NCBI GenBank assembly: GCA_021234155.1
Contig: JAJEKV010000060.1
Span: forward strand, 7,772,323-7,836,322
Length of the DNA: 64,000 bases
Direction: 5' to 3'
Source of the DNA: Isoetes taiwanensis
Taxonomy: Eukaryota > Streptophyta > Lycopodiopsida > Isoetales > Isoetaceae
In this document: positions 22,192 through 34,603 of the stretch, piece after piece
How positions within the stretch are numbered: position 1 is the first letter of the stretch
How the letters are laid out: each line of letters begins with the position of its first letter
The notes under the pieces: model-generated
What the model was told of the DNA's origin: nothing
The model's database searches: none
What the model saw: only the letters and a program-made list of their open reading frames with translations
Made by a program: the position numbers and the translations under genes

Positions 22192-22241
22192 TACAAGAAA
22201 CTTATCGCGGCGGCCAAGGCCGCCGCGAACGTTTCTCTTCG
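22192..22241 (+). mobile_element. CACTA-like terminal repeat with internal palindrome, left end
   Basis: The end reads TACAAGAAACTTAT, then the palindrome CGCGGCGGCC AA GGCCGCCGCG (22206-22227), then AACGTTTCTCTT. The reverse complement of 49038-49087 is the same for about 50 bp with three differences. Plant CACTA elements start CACTACAAGAAA; here the first CAC is missing and the junction overlaps host TACA. The host side matches repeat C. Confidence 0.6.
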
Positions 22242-24564
22242 CCGTGAAACTGCATTTTGTTGCCTTGTGTTCGGTGCCCGCACATCAAGGCTGGAGCTTC
22301 CCCACACTTGAATTTTGGATATAGTATTTGAAACTCGTTTAGATCTTTAAAATTTCAGTGCTCTCCAGGCCTTTGATTAAGGCTTCCCCTGAAAACTTCT
22401 AGTTGTTAAAGACGGCTGCGTACTGGGAACTCAACATATTTTGATCATGACAACCACGGACAAAGTATTTCGATAAATCAAATACATAGATTGTATTAGC
22501 ACCTAATCAAATACATAGATTGTATTAGCTCCTATATCATGCTTTTATTTCTAACTTCATGTGTATAGAATATTTGGATATGGAACTCCGGCTAGTACGG
22601 CTTGGTTGCATACTTTTTGTTCCCAACCTATTCTTTGTATTTGTAGATTCTAACAATCCCTCTTGACAAATGAAGGCAAGACATATTATATTCTTCTCAT
22701 TTATATCACTAACTACTAATAGATTGCCTTCCTTATGGGCCGGATTTGCCACCGCCTCGGCTAATCCATTGGCTTTGGCACTATGTGATAATCTACCCTC
22801 TTCGGTTCCTGTATCTTTGTGCTCGGTGATCCATTGGCTTTGGCACTATGTGATAATCTACCCTCTTCGATTCGGGTATCTTTGTCGGGCATGAACTTTT
22901 TACGATCCGGTGTCTTTCTACTTAGAAATAAGTTTGATAGATAGCCATGTTTTTTAGATAGCTAGGCAAACTTCCATTCCTTGCATGTTATACATGAAAG
23001 AACAGGATTTATTTGTTATTCGGACATCCAAGTCGAAATGAACAAAGCATTTTGAAATTTAAAGCTAAATACTTTAGAGTTCAAGCCTTTGGGCATTTTT
23101 AAACTTGTTGTCATTATTAAGTCATTGTTTTGTTCTGATCGGCACTTATCAAGAAGGCGAAAAATGATACAAAGCAGATGAGTGCCACCAAGTTGCATCT
23201 GTAACGAAGAAACATCGGCGGCGGTTGTCTTTATCATCGACCGAGTTACGCTAATGGAAGTCTTCATCCCGTTGAAATTCCCGGTTTTCTCGCCCAAAAA
23301 AGATTATGGTATTTTGCTTATTATCAAAGATCTCTATGTTTTCCTAAATGTAGTCGTAAGAAACTTATACTTTGTGAGCGGGATCGTTCGGGTTCATCCG
23401 AGCATCCACAACTTGGAGTTTATGAAAATGGTACTTCACCGTCGGATTGCCCAAAGAAAATGTCTTTGCAAAAGAAAAATCCATACTGTTGCTTGGCGAG
23501 AATTAATTCAAAGTTTATACTTTTGAACTTCGCCTCGAAAAATGGAGGTTTAATTTGGGAATCTTCAATCATTTCTAAAATCTTAAAAAGAAAATGTTGG
23601 TCTTTCTTGCTCTCGCAAAGCAATCCGTGCTATATGGGGATGGATTTTGGAGGAGCCGGATTTGAAGCCACGAGCCATCAAACAAAGAAGAAGGAGCAGC
23701 CGACGTAGCAAGCCATCGCCTACATTTGCTTGACAATAAACAGTGATTGCCTGCAAGAAAAAAATTTAGTTTAGCAATTGATCGGAAATCATTCCAAAGC
23801 GGAATAAAAAAATTATCTCTGTTCTTGTGTTCTTGCACATGCCCGGTGGCCGCCACCCGGATCCGGGCAACAGATGGGTGCAAAGCCAAACGAAGAAGAA
23901 ACGATGAGGGAGCCAAGTATGGGTATGCCGTGGTGCTGGTGGATCCATCAACGGGCTTACTTGCGCCATAGCCCTTGCCTTTGTGGAAAAAGCGAGCTTT
24001 TTGTAGCGCCCTTATGCAGCAGCTTACTTGCGCCATAGCCCTTGCCTTTGTGGAAAAAAGCGAGCTTTTGTAGCGCCCTTTACGCCATAGCCAAGAAAAA
24101 CACCGCATTCATCGCATCCATATCCGAAACTTGGGGGGTTGAAGAACCTCTTTGCCTTTGACCGGGCGGTCGACAATCAACATATTGGGTGCCGGGCCCG
24201 AAACTCCTCAACTAAGGACCCGGTTCTGCGGAGGACATCTATCACAGCGCCATACCCTTGAAGTACGCGTCTTATGATGGCGAGGTTGTTCCGCCCTTGC
24301 CTCCATAGCTCCAAGCAATAGCCTGCCGGATCATTGCTTGCATCAGAACAGGCGATCGCAGAACAGGGGTGAACAGAGGTGCCTTGGGTCCAGCCATAGC
24401 CCTAATGGCTTTCTTCGACCAGAAGAAAAGGAGGAGGCCATCACACGTGTGAAAGTAAAGAATTTCCCTTTTTTTATTTTAGAAAACAGAAAATAATGTA
24501 CGTGTCAAGCTGTGGGCTCTTCTCAGCCCAGAAATATTACACTTTGAAATTTTATAAGAACAAA
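22242..24564. other. Element interior or unique sequence, no gene assigned
   Basis: No family was recognised on either strand. The longest frame is on the minus strand at 23575-24108 (177 codons), interrupted by no stop but lacking recognisable motifs. A 66-bp tandem duplication (TTGCGCCATAGCCCTTGCCT unit) occupies 23957-24080. Another short repeat (CCATTGGCTTTGGCACTATG) occurs at 22766 and 22831. Confidence 0.4.
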
Positions 24565-26223
24565 CTAGAAAATTGCCCACCGTTGGTGGGCTTTCCGTGT
24601 GATTATACCAAGGCAGTTCAAGCATGGAAAACATTAGTGGTTGTTTGAGCAGCTTCGTACGTTCAAAATGCAGTACATTGGAGCTGAAATTGTGATCGGT
24701 AGGAGGTTGCTGGTGTTAATAAATATTTGATTATGTTTGTCTCCTAATTTAATTAAAATGCAGTTACAACGTATGGCAATTTAGACATGTATTAAGGTCT
24801 CAAATGCACATAAAGACTGGTGTAGTAATGTGTGGGATATTAATGTGTCATATTTATCTATTATTTTGGCTCTAATTAGAGGAGTCAAAAAGTGTGTGGA
24901 TAGAAAAGTGCTTGAATATTGATTGTGCATATAAGAATCTTTCATATATGTTTCATACCACCTTCAATATCAATTTTGCATTTTAAGTGAAGAAATTATA
25001 AACAATTCAAGTTCCTTTCATACCACCTTTAATATCAATGTGGCTTGGAGTAAGCAATGGCAATGCAATTTTCTCAATGCACCATATACAAATCTAGTTT
25101 TTAACAAATTTAGTTCTGTAATGCCTTCAATTTGTTTAGAGCACATGAAGATGTAGAAGAAGAAAAGATTAACTGATACAAAGATAAAATGGTAAATTTA
25201 TATCCTATTTGTGCATTTAATACATAAATGCAATGCATGTGCGCAGCTTGCTCCTCCAAGTTATATTTTCATCACAGAGTCTTGCACAAACTTCCATAGC
25301 TCGATTTAGAGATAAGCCAATTGAGTCACATTCAAGACATTTTTGAATAATAAGCATTTTTCAAAACAGTCTCATCCCCAGTAGAAAGTTTTCATTTTTG
25401 TCGTGGTAGCCTAGAAACTTATTGCCATACGTTGAACTTTGTACTGGATCTGTGCTTGAATTCAAATATCTCTAGATGAACATGAATAGTTTTAAAGGAT
25501 GTATATGATAGTGCATGAAAATGATCCCCTGGGGTATGCAACATGTTTTTCCTCCTCTACATTGTTTGTAAATTCTGCATGCACCAAGCAATGTTCTCCA
25601 TATCATAATGGAAGCTTGAAATGCCATGCTTGTTCTAAGGTCCCTTGCGTCATTTGCCTAATGTCCGTCCAAGACTGACCAATCATGCACTCATAGTGCT
25701 TAATCCTCGGAGCGAGACCGCAGTCCAAATTCATTGCAACATAATAATGATAAGCCACCTCTATGAAACCACGTGGCTAGGTAAAATGCTAAGAAACCTC
25801 TTATGTTGGTCAGAGAAATGATAATCAGGGTCACAAATAAGTTAGCTTTCAGTCCATCGTGTGATGTGTGTGATGTGAAATTGTGCTTTGGTGATACTAA
25901 GCTTGTTGATGTGTGTGAGATGATGGTGAAAGATAGGAAGTTCATGCTACTATCATTCAGACATGAAGCAACTATCATTTAGAGTTTATCCATACCCTTA
26001 TTGGCTGAACACATTTACTTTCATTCGAAATACCAAGATATCCTTTTAAACCACAACCTTACTTTTAAACCATAATCTTATTAACTGTAGGCATTATTTT
26101 TACATAGTGGTCCGAAAACCATTTCCATCCTTTACATGTGAACAATTTCCGAGCATATATTATCATTGACTAAGAAGTCAGCATCCTCCTTGGAAAACAA
26201 CCATCCTGAATAGCTAAAAGATC

Positions 26224-26362
26224 CACCATCCATAACCACATAGGATTTATCTTTAACCCAAAATCTACTATCTTTAATTAAGAAGTCATACATCATCCAT
26301 AACCACATAGGATTTATCTTTAACCCAACCTCTACTATCTTTAATTAAGAAGTTATACATCA
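26224..26362. repeat. Tandem duplication, about 72 bp
   Basis: The unit CATCCATAACCACATAGGAT ... TTAATTAAGAAGT occurs twice in a row within the Helitron. Confidence 0.8.
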
Positions 26363-26913
26363 TCGAGATATTACTTAAAACTCCAAACATATAATGAATG
26401 TTATTCTTCAAAATCCAGAAGCATATTACTATATTTGCATAAGAGTCAAATGACCAAGAGGTCAAAACACTGAATTTCTTTGCATAATAATAGTCAAATC
26501 AAGAGGCCAACACACTGAACTTAAAAAATTGCATAATAAAGCAGAATACACTAACCACTGCTACAACAAACTTCAACAACTACAAAGAGATTTCTTCAAC
26601 AAATCTCCAGGTCTTTGTCCATATTTTTCTGTCTTATTAGCTCTTTTTTGGGTAATGAGTGGACCCAATATGCGATCTGCTCAGAGCAGACAGTAATATT
26701 AGAAGTTGTAGATGGTTAACATGTTTACAACAATATATAGCAACTTACCGTTAGTACATCAGCCGTCCTTTTATCACTTCACTCGCTTTAGGAAAACCTT
26801 CAGGTTTCATACCCTTTGAAACACAATAGAAACTTTGCCTTTCCTCCTAATAGTACTCTTGAGATGAAGCTGCTGCTACTGATCCACTTTGAAACAGAAG
26901 CTAGCTTATTTGT

Positions 26914-28153
26914 GATCCTGGCAATTTGTGCCATAACAGCCTGCTTAAGATTCTATGTATGAAAGCCATAAAAGATCCCATTTTACCAGCTTGAGAATAC
27001 TTGGAATATACCGATTCGAACAACAAAAAGAAATGCAAAGATCTGCTTGATTCGGTTTATCACATTGACTGTGAAAAGGACAGACAAAAGCTTATGGAAA
27101 AGACTCTATAGGCTGCATTTAATGTGTGATTTTTGACACTTGCAATGTGGCTATAGGCTGCGCTAATCTGTGATTTTTGATACTTGCAATTGAGTATGGA
27201 ATGCCTGCTAGCTTCTGCAAAGGTTTTCCATAGGCCAAGGCTGACTCAATTGGGAGAAGATGGAGAATAAAGCTCCATCCTCTGCTTTATCTGCCATTAC
27301 CCATAAAAAGCGGAAAATAATGGCAGAGCTCTGCGGATTCTTTAGTGCTGACAGATCATGAAGTGTTAAGCTAGACATAGATGTCCAATGTTTAATGTTA
27401 AAAATATCTAACCCATAATACATGACTGAGCTCTTGTAAGAGAATAGCAAGACATGTGATAAATTAGCAGCACTTTTGATAAACAGGAAAAATAAATGGC
27501 CATTCAATAACCATGATGTACCTTATTATATCTGATCCTGGCAATTTGTGCCATAACAGCCTGCTTAAGATTCTATGTATGAAAGCCATAAAAGATCCCA
27601 TTTTACCAGCTTGAGAATACTTGGAATATACCAGTTCTGAACAACAAAAGAAATGCAGCATCTGCTTGATTCGGTTTATCACATTGACTGTGAAAAGGAC
27701 AGACAAAAGCTTATGGAAAAGACTCTATAGGCTGCATTTAATGTGTGATTTTTGACACTTGCAATGTGGCTATAGGCATCGCTAATCAACTGATTTTTGA
27801 TACTTGCAATTGAGTATGGAATGCCTGCTAGCTTCTGCAAAGGTTTTCCATAGGCCAAGGCTGACTCAATTGGGAGAAGATGGAGAATAAAGCTCCATCC
27901 TCTGCTTTATCTGCCATTACCCATAAAAAGCGGAAAATAATGGCAGAGCTCTGCGGATTCTTTAGTGCTGACAGATCATGAAGTGTTAAGCTAGACATAG
28001 ATGTCCAATGTTTAATGTTAAAAATATCTAACCCATAATACATGACTGAGCTCTTGTAAGAGAATAGCAAGACATGTGATAAATTAGCAGCACTTTTGAT
28101 AAACAGGAAAAATAAATGGCCATTCAATAACCATGATGTACCTTATTATATCT
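26914..28153. repeat. Tandem duplication, 2 x 620 bp
   Basis: Units 26914-27533 and 27534-28153 are nearly identical (offset 620), starting GATCCTGGCAATTTGTGCCA and ending CCTTATTATATCT. They lie inside the Helitron. Small differences occur near AAAGAAATGC(A) and GCTAATC. Open frames of 99 codons on the minus strand are duplicated with it and are not credible genes. Confidence 0.95.
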
Positions 28154-29222
28154 GTTGTGGCCCTTACAAGAAGCAACTCTTTGTTGTGTAAAGTCTAATA
28201 GTTTTGAACAACTCGTTACAACTTCTACTGCAGTACAAAATTTCGTTGCCCTTCATATATTCTAGCTTTCTCCCAAAAGGTAAATATAATTTGAGGCATT
28301 ATAAATGCACATAGAAAGCACTTCAATGTTGCATATCTAATTTTAGCACAATAGACATAGACTGATGAACATGAACATACTGGGCTCTGCAGGTGTGCTA
28401 TAACCGGAGCAGACGACGTGCACCTTACATGCCCTTTCATTTTATTTTTAGCACAGATCATGCAACGTACCTATATAGAAGGTCCCTGAGAAGAAATTTT
28501 AGATTACTGTAGCTCTAGAACCAAACCTTGGAATCAACGAACAGAAATAGGTGAGTATGAAGAAGCCTCAGGAAAGAGTTAAAGCGGAAGAGGAATTTGA
28601 AGCCCGCTTTAATGGCACGGCCAGCTCCGGCAATATATCATTTTGAGTTTTTTTTTCCCTAGGGCTAGCGTTGGGAGTGAATAACTTACCGAATAACAGT
28701 CTACCTCTGCTCTTCCTCAAAAAACGCTTTTCAAAAGGAGCCCTGGAGTCATGGAAGGAAAACGGCAAGAGAAGATATCGTGGTAGAGAACAGCTCTTTT
28801 TATTGCAGCATTTTCATGGACATCCTTCAAATCCGACCACTCTTCATCCACAAACCCACAACTTCTAACTGACCATCGGAATAGACTCATACAAAAAAGC
28901 CTCCAGATACATACCGGGCTCCAGGAAAAAAAGTGCAGGAAAAAAGAGGCAAAAGGAGAATTTCGCAAAGCCACATTAAAATGATGAAGCGACGCCTCTC
29001 TTCTCTATGCCACGTGGCCAAATATGGATCGTCCATGGGGACGGAGGGGCAAACGAACAAATCTGGGCCGTCGATCGGGGGGCAGGGACATTGAGACGAT
29101 CTAGACCGTCGATCGGGCGCACAGACCGACGCCACGGTTTTATAATATAGGATTATACTGCTTTACATAGGTAGTGAACAGAAGAATAATGCCAAGTCCC
29201 TTAGTGGCAAATAAATGTATTG

Positions 29223-29255
29223 AAGGAAGGAAGTTTATTTTAACGTCCCTTGTTG
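29223..29255 (-). repeat. LINE 3' terminus with TTCC tail abutting kinase gene
   Basis: The minus strand reads GGGCAACAAGGGACGTTAAA then ATAAACTTCCTTCCTTC, the same terminus as the LINE at 54.45 kb. It begins about 10 bp after the kinase stop codon, so the kinase transcript or gene is fused to a LINE tail. Confidence 0.7.
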
Positions 29256-29265
29256 CCCTTTCCTT

Positions 29266-30241
29266 TCAGCAGGCAATTTCAGAGGGCCTCACTGTTCTGA
29301 TGAGCTTAGCAGGAACACCATATTTGAAGCATGGCCTCTTACGTTTTAAGCTCTTCTGAGGCGCCCTTGTACTAGTAGTAGAATAATATTTGGCAACCCA
29401 GGGGTGTGCCAAAATTTGCTGCACACTTATCCTTTCCTCCGGATCAGGCTGCATCATCGCCAAAACAAGGCTCTTTGCTTCCTCTGACACCAACCCAACT
29501 GGCCAATGCAAGTGTGAGGCAGCCAATCCTCGCCATGAAGCAGTTCTTCGTGAATTTGCGCAGTTTCTAGACTTGAGAAGTGATATTTCGCAGTAAGCAC
29601 CTGATAGAGGATCAAACCGAGACCCATATGTCTATCTCTGTGGAATAATATCCCTGCACAACCTCTGGAGCCAAATATCTTGGTGTTCCGACTCTGGATG
29701 TAAAACTGGGAGCAGAGCCTGAAAAACGATCCGATATGCCGAAATCCGAAACCCTAACATCATAAGGCTTTGCTGCTGAGGTCACAAGAACGTTGCCTGG
29801 CTTCAGATCCCGGTGGATGATACCCTTTTGATGAAGATCCTGTATAGCTAGAGCAAGATTTCGAATAAGAAGAGCCGCTTCCTTTTCGCATAGCCTGCCT
29901 TTCTTGACGATTACATCAAGCAAGCTACATTCGCACAATTCCATGATCAAGTGCCAGAATCCCTCGTCTTTGATTACTTCGTGTATATGCACTATGCCAG
30001 GGCTGCTGGCTAATTTCTGCATGATCTCCATTTCCTTGATCGGCTCTGTGTCTCCTACCCAGATGATTTTGCAAGCAAACTCTTTCTTACCTCCTCTTTT
30101 ACTTCTGCAGAGAAAAACCGTAGCTTGGCCACCCTCGCCGATTTCCTTAAGCATATCATAGCTCTCCAAAAGATTGGGAAATAAAGCAGAGTAAGTGTAG
30201 TTGAGAAGCTCTTCATCTGTCTCCTGCGTCTTCGTCTCCAT
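29266..30241 (-). pseudogene. CAMK-type Ser/Thr protein kinase, intronless, two 1-bp deletions
   Basis: From ATG 30241 the frame reads METKTQETDEELLNYTYSAL and an almost full kinase domain of about 260 residues. It has the glycine loop EIGEGGQATVFL, the catalytic Lys in FACKIIWV, HRDLKPGN with the catalytic Asp, DFG in VRVSDFGISD, and APEVVQGYYS. The C-lobe continues EEAKSLVLAMMQPDPEERIS and HPWVAKYY, and a basic tail (KSLKRKRPC) ends at TGA 29266-29268. No EF-hands follow, so it resembles CDPK-related or PEPC-kinase-related enzymes. Two single-base losses (near 29630 and 29527) break the frame. The partial copy at 49322-49790 has the extra base at both places, so the losses may be recent or sequencing errors. 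There are no introns, and the LINE tail immediately downstream suggests retroposition. Confidence 0.7.
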
Positions 30242-30441
30242 ACTCAGAATTCTGTAATGCCAACACAATGCAAATGCAGACATTCTTATACCTCTGTAAT
30301 TGTGTCTGACTCTGCACTTTCCGTGTTCTAAAATATCAGTTCTATTCCTGGCTTTCGGGAAAAAGGCCACATCTAAATTAGGAAAAATCCCAGATATTTG
30401 TCTGCTGTCCGTCGGATGTTGGCACGATCCCAAAGCCAACT

Positions 30442-30580
30442 ATCCGGCCCGTTGATGCACAAACACATTAACATGCTCGCAGAAACAGAAGCAGAAAGTA
30501 CGCACAGGGTTGGTGGCATTTAGAATATGACGAATTCCTTGGAAACACAGGTATGGACGAATTCCTTGGAAACACAGGAA
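30442..30580. other. Junction segment with short tandem repeat
   Basis: ACGAATTCCTTGGAAACACA occurs twice at 30530-30575. It lies between the kinase upstream region and the first PDX3 exon; no gene recognised. Confidence 0.5.
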
Positions 30581-30582
30581 TG

Positions 30583-33500
30583 CTTCACAAAGTTTGGACG
30601 ATGTATCTTATATTACACAATCTGCTGCAGTTTCTATTGATGAAATGCTTATGGGGCCATTGGGTTTTAGCATCGATCAGCTGATGGTGCTCTTCTTCTT
30701 TTTTAATAACTTTAACATTATTGTCATTCATTCTCATACTTATCTTCTATCTATTTATTGAGCAGGAGCTTGCAGGTTTGATGTTGCTTCACCTATTTCA
30801 GAGCTATTACATACTTATAACTATGTAAATATCGTTCAATTATTCTATCTTTCACGGCTCAGCACTTGATAGTACCTTGTCTCCAGTAGGCACTTGCCTT
30901 TACAATCTTATTTTGTGTCCAACTCGCTTTGGCATTTCACAGGTGTATCCTGTAGCTGAATATAAACGTGTCCTTGTACTATGTGGTCCCTGGAACAATG
31001 GCGGGGATGGATTGGTTGCAGCTCGGCATCTTCATCATTTTGGTTACAAGCCATGCATATGTTACCCCAAACAAACTGGAAAATCATGATATGCAGGCCT
31101 TGTCACACAAGTAAGTTCTCATTTTGGTTCTCAATGCACATTCCATGTTTCGAGCAGAATAAACCATTGAAGGTCTTTTAATTCTCATGCCTTTAAAGTA
31201 GATATCATTATGTCTTCAACTTGACTTTGAAGTGCAAAAGATAGCTATGACTGCCTAGTATTACTACATCCAGCATATAGCAGGAAAGTTCCCACAAGTG
31301 AATGCACATAGAAATCGAAAAGGGAGGAAGGATAAAAATGTTCTCGTTCTTTTCACCTTCTCTGGATTTAATTTGAAATTGGTAACGAAAATTATTTACT
31401 TTGTCCTTGTTATTTTATTAAGTATATAAGAGATGCCTTGCTTTTGTTACCTGATAATTTCTGCTGAGGTCAACCAGTTCGATGACACTGTTTAATCATA
31501 GGAAAGAGCTAGATGACAGTAAGTTTGGTCATGGCCATGAAATTTGGATTCCGATGCCTACTTGAGCAAGGAGATCGAGTATGAACAGGAATCTGAGCTT
31601 TAAAACCTTGTGTGCTGATAACTTATAATACAGTTGCTGCATGTGAAGACATGCAGCACAGTTGGATAAAGTCAATACTTTATGTTTATGTCCACGAATT
31701 GCACTCAAGAAACCAGCCATTCTATTGTCTTTAGTCTTCAACATTAAAAACCTAAACCTGAAAGTTGTACACGACAAAGTTTGTGTTTTAATTTTGGTCA
31801 ATGTGATGTTATCATGAGATATGCTCAGCATTTATTTTACTGCCCTTGTTATCTAGATTATTGATAAAACGATTTCTTGGCAGCTGAACAGCTTATCAGT
31901 CCCTTTTATATCAGTCGACGAGTTGCCACGCAATCTTTCTTTAAAGTTTGACACGTTATCGATGCTATATTTGTGTTTCCCTTTAAAGGTATGTGAATTC
32001 ACAATAGCGTTATTAAGGGAAAGAGCTTGCCAATATTGATTTACTGCTTGTACTTTCAACTCCATTTTTCCTATGCATCTGTCCCGCATGGTGTAATCCG
32101 CAAAATACTATTGGCATTGGGAAGTTGTTTAGTTTCTTAACTTGAAATCAGCGATCTTGCCTTTCTAAGGCGTATTTACATTGGTTCTCCAACACTATCA
32201 TGTTTTCTCATTGTGGAAGATGTCTCTGCCTTTTAATTTTGTGCTGTTTATGGTAGATGTTTCTATGCATAAGTCATGGAAACTGGTGTCTTATCTGATC
32301 TTAGCATTTCATCATGAGCATGTCCTTTCTTAGCTTAAGGATCTTCTTTGTCCTGATGTGGTAGTTGGAGAGATACAGCTTAAAATAGGGGATAAAAAAA
32401 TGGTGCAGAGTTCGGAATTGTTTCTGTTCTTGCTTTAGTTTATTTAGTTCTTCAACATAGAGTCTATTAGAGATATCTAGACGTTAGCAAGCTCAAATGC
32501 CCATTTTGCAGTGCCAACTTGGATATGGGCTTATTTAGTTCTTCAACATAGAGTCCAATATTTAGAGATATATATACTTAACAAGCTCAAATGCCTATTT
32601 GCATGCAGCGGTATTTTGGATAAAGTTTTATTATGGATTTGGCAACCACAACCCGGTAGACTGGGGACTATATTTCCACTGAAATAACGTGATATATGCC
32701 CTGCCTTGCCTGTTTTTACTGATAGATATTTGCAGGTGAACCACGCCCCCCATTTGATGGGCTCATTAAGCTGCTAGTTGAGACACCACGCGTGGTCTCA
32801 GTTGATGTCCCTTCTGGTTGGCATGTTGAATATGGTGATGTAAATGACACAAAGTTCGATCCAGAAATGCTGGTTAGTTTGTTTATGCATAAGTCAAGAA
32901 TGGAAGTGCTTGTAATGTTTCACAATAACTCTTCTCAGTGGAAACTGGTGTCTTATCTGATCTTAGCATTTCATGACAATCATGTCCTTTCTTAGCTTTA
33001 GGATCTTCTTTGTCCTGATGTGTAGTTGGAGAGATACAGCTTAAAATAGGGGATAAAAAAATGGTGCAGAGTTCGGAATTGTTTCTATTCTTGCTTTCGT
33101 TTATTTAGTTCTTCAACATAGAGTCTACTATTTTAGAGATATCTAAACGTTAACAAGCTCAAATGCCCATTCTGCAGTGCCAACTTGGATATGGGCTTCT
33201 TTAGTTCTTCAACATAGAGTCCAAAATTTAGAGATATGTTAACTTAACAAGCTCAAATGCCCATTTGCATGGAGCAGTATCTTGGATATAGTTTTATTCT
33301 GGTTTTGGCAACCACAACCCGGTAGACTAGGGACTGTATGTCCACTGAAATAACCTGATAAATATGCACTGCCCTGCCTGTTTTTACTGATAGATATTTG
33401 CAGGTGAACCCCGCCCCCCATTTGATGGGCTCATTACGCTGCTAGTTGAGACACCAGAAAAACTGGTTAGTTTGTTTATGTGCCACAGATAATTTTTGGT

Positions 33501-34005
33501 AATACGAAAAAATAGTTTTGTAATGGTTATCTGGCAATTTGATTTATATATGATGCTACATTAATGCTAGGTATAGACTGCAGCAAAACTATGTGCAAAA
33601 TCATTCAGAGGTCCTCATCATTTTTTAGGAGGCAGGTTTGTGCCGCCTGTTATCGTTGAAAAGTTCAGTTTGAAGCTACCACAATACCCGGGTACATCAC
33701 AGTGTGTACGGATTAGAAAGCCCACGGACATTGATATTGCTGCTCAGGAAAAATTATGTTGGTGCATAATTGCTTGAGGAGCATGTGGAAAAGGATCCAA
33801 CGTTGCAGGTAATCAGGTATTGGGTTATTACTATTGCCTAAACTGCCAAAACATGTATTTCAACATTGGCAGTTTCGAGAGTGTGGTTTGAAGAAGCCGT
33901 TGCTGCTGGTGTTTCAGAACCCAATTTTACAAAACGTCCACTATCAGTTGACAAAATGCCATTTGTAGTAGCTAGGACCTCAACAAAAGGTGAACAAGAG
34001 TAAGA
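30583..34005 (+). pseudogene. PDX3: PDX3-type NAD(P)HX epimerase / PNP oxidase gene, decayed, introns retained
   Basis: Exon-like blocks follow the plant PDX3 order. They read QSLDDVSYITQSAAVSIDEM and LGFSIDQLM (30583-30686); ELAG (30772-30783); [20 protein letters not shown] and [20 protein letters not shown] (30943-31118); LNSLSVPFISVDELPRNLS (31884-31985); and PRPPFDGLIKLLVE plus VVSVDVPSGWHVEYGDVNDT (32737-32872). Then come TAAKLCAKSFRGPHHFLGG and FVPPVIVEKFSLKLPQYPGT (33578-33760), LLEEHVEKDPTLQ (33770-33810) and VWFEEAVAAGVSEPN (33878-33960). PDX3 repairs hydrated NAD(P)H and oxidises PNP/PMP to the vitamin B6 cofactor PLP in plastids. Defects: a TGA in the third block (after KQTGKS), a frameshift in the fourth, and the PNP-oxidase domain ends soon after its start. 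No transit peptide exon is seen. Confidence 0.8.
32268..33475. repeat. Tandem duplication inside the PDX3 gene
   Basis: About 665 bp is duplicated: intron sequence plus the start of the PRPPFDGLI exon occur at 32270-32795 and again at 32935-33460. The second exon copy is truncated after LLVETP, so a spliced message would contain a partial repeated exon. This duplication alone would disrupt the protein. Confidence 0.85.
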
Positions 34006-34013
34006 AAGACTTC

Positions 34014-34600
34014 TAGTTTAGGCTCAAATGCTAGAATCTCAGGTATTGTGGCTATGTGGTTTTAGATATGGAGCTTACAAGAATTACATACAAGCATTGG
34101 AAGATTACAAACTACTAGACAACAAATTTTGAGTTGCAAGAACAATAATATCTTTATCCAATGCGCCACTTATGAGTGAATTGCCCATTGTGCTTAGAAA
34201 GGATACAACATAAAATATAGAGGACGTCTCTTAGAGAACACCAATGCACCCCATCTTTTATTCTCCCCATTTTATCTTTTGTTTGGGGAAGAATGAAAAA
34301 TCAAGAGAGAAAGTGAGATGGCAAATGATACTCATTTTGTTAGATTTGAGGGTAGACACACACACGTCGTATACATGTCGCTCTCTGCATGTATTTGACG
34401 GTAAGCTTTTGCAGCCTTCAATGACGTGGATATAGGCATGTATAGAGTTCCATGATAGACACATAGTAGCACATTATATATTGATATGATATAAACATTT
34501 TGGGTTATTCTTTATATATTGTACAAGAATAAGAATCGCCACAATAAATACTTGGCAAGATTGGTGATATCTTCCTTGCTATATAATTATTTTAAAGCCC
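34014..34600. other. No gene recognised
   Basis: AT-rich sequence after the PDX3 remnant. Its end (34520-34590: TACAAGAATAAGAATCGCCA and TTGCCAAGTATTTATTG on the opposite strand) resembles sequence near 9440-9500 in inverse orientation, suggesting a short inverted repeat between the loci. Confidence 0.4.
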
Positions 34601-34603
34601 ATC

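Larger units (their letters stand above)
24565..29152 (-). mobile_element. Non-autonomous Helitron, complete ends
   Basis: On the minus strand the element starts TCCTATATTATAAAACCGTG at 29152. It ends with the hairpin GCCCACC-AAC-GGTGGGC (24591-24575), a short AT spacer and CTAG (24568-24565). The outside bases are A before the 5' TC and T after CTAG, i.e. insertion between A and T without duplication. These are the three hallmarks of plant Helitrons: 5' TC, 3' hairpin and CTRR end. Length is 4.6 kb. No Rep/helicase frame is present, so it depends on a partner. It contains a 620-bp tandem duplication and a short foreign-looking GC-rich stretch near its 5' end (28990-29130) with repeated GATCGACGG/CGTCGATC motifs. 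Confidence 0.85.

Noticed and set aside
23575-24108. 177-codon minus-strand frame
   Set aside because: It includes a 66-bp tandem duplication translated in two different frames and has no recognisable motif; kept only as unassigned sequence.
27208-27507. 99-codon frame perfectly conserved at 27828-28127
   Set aside because: Identity results from the 620-bp tandem duplication; the sequence has no recognisable domain and sits in a non-coding Helitron interior.
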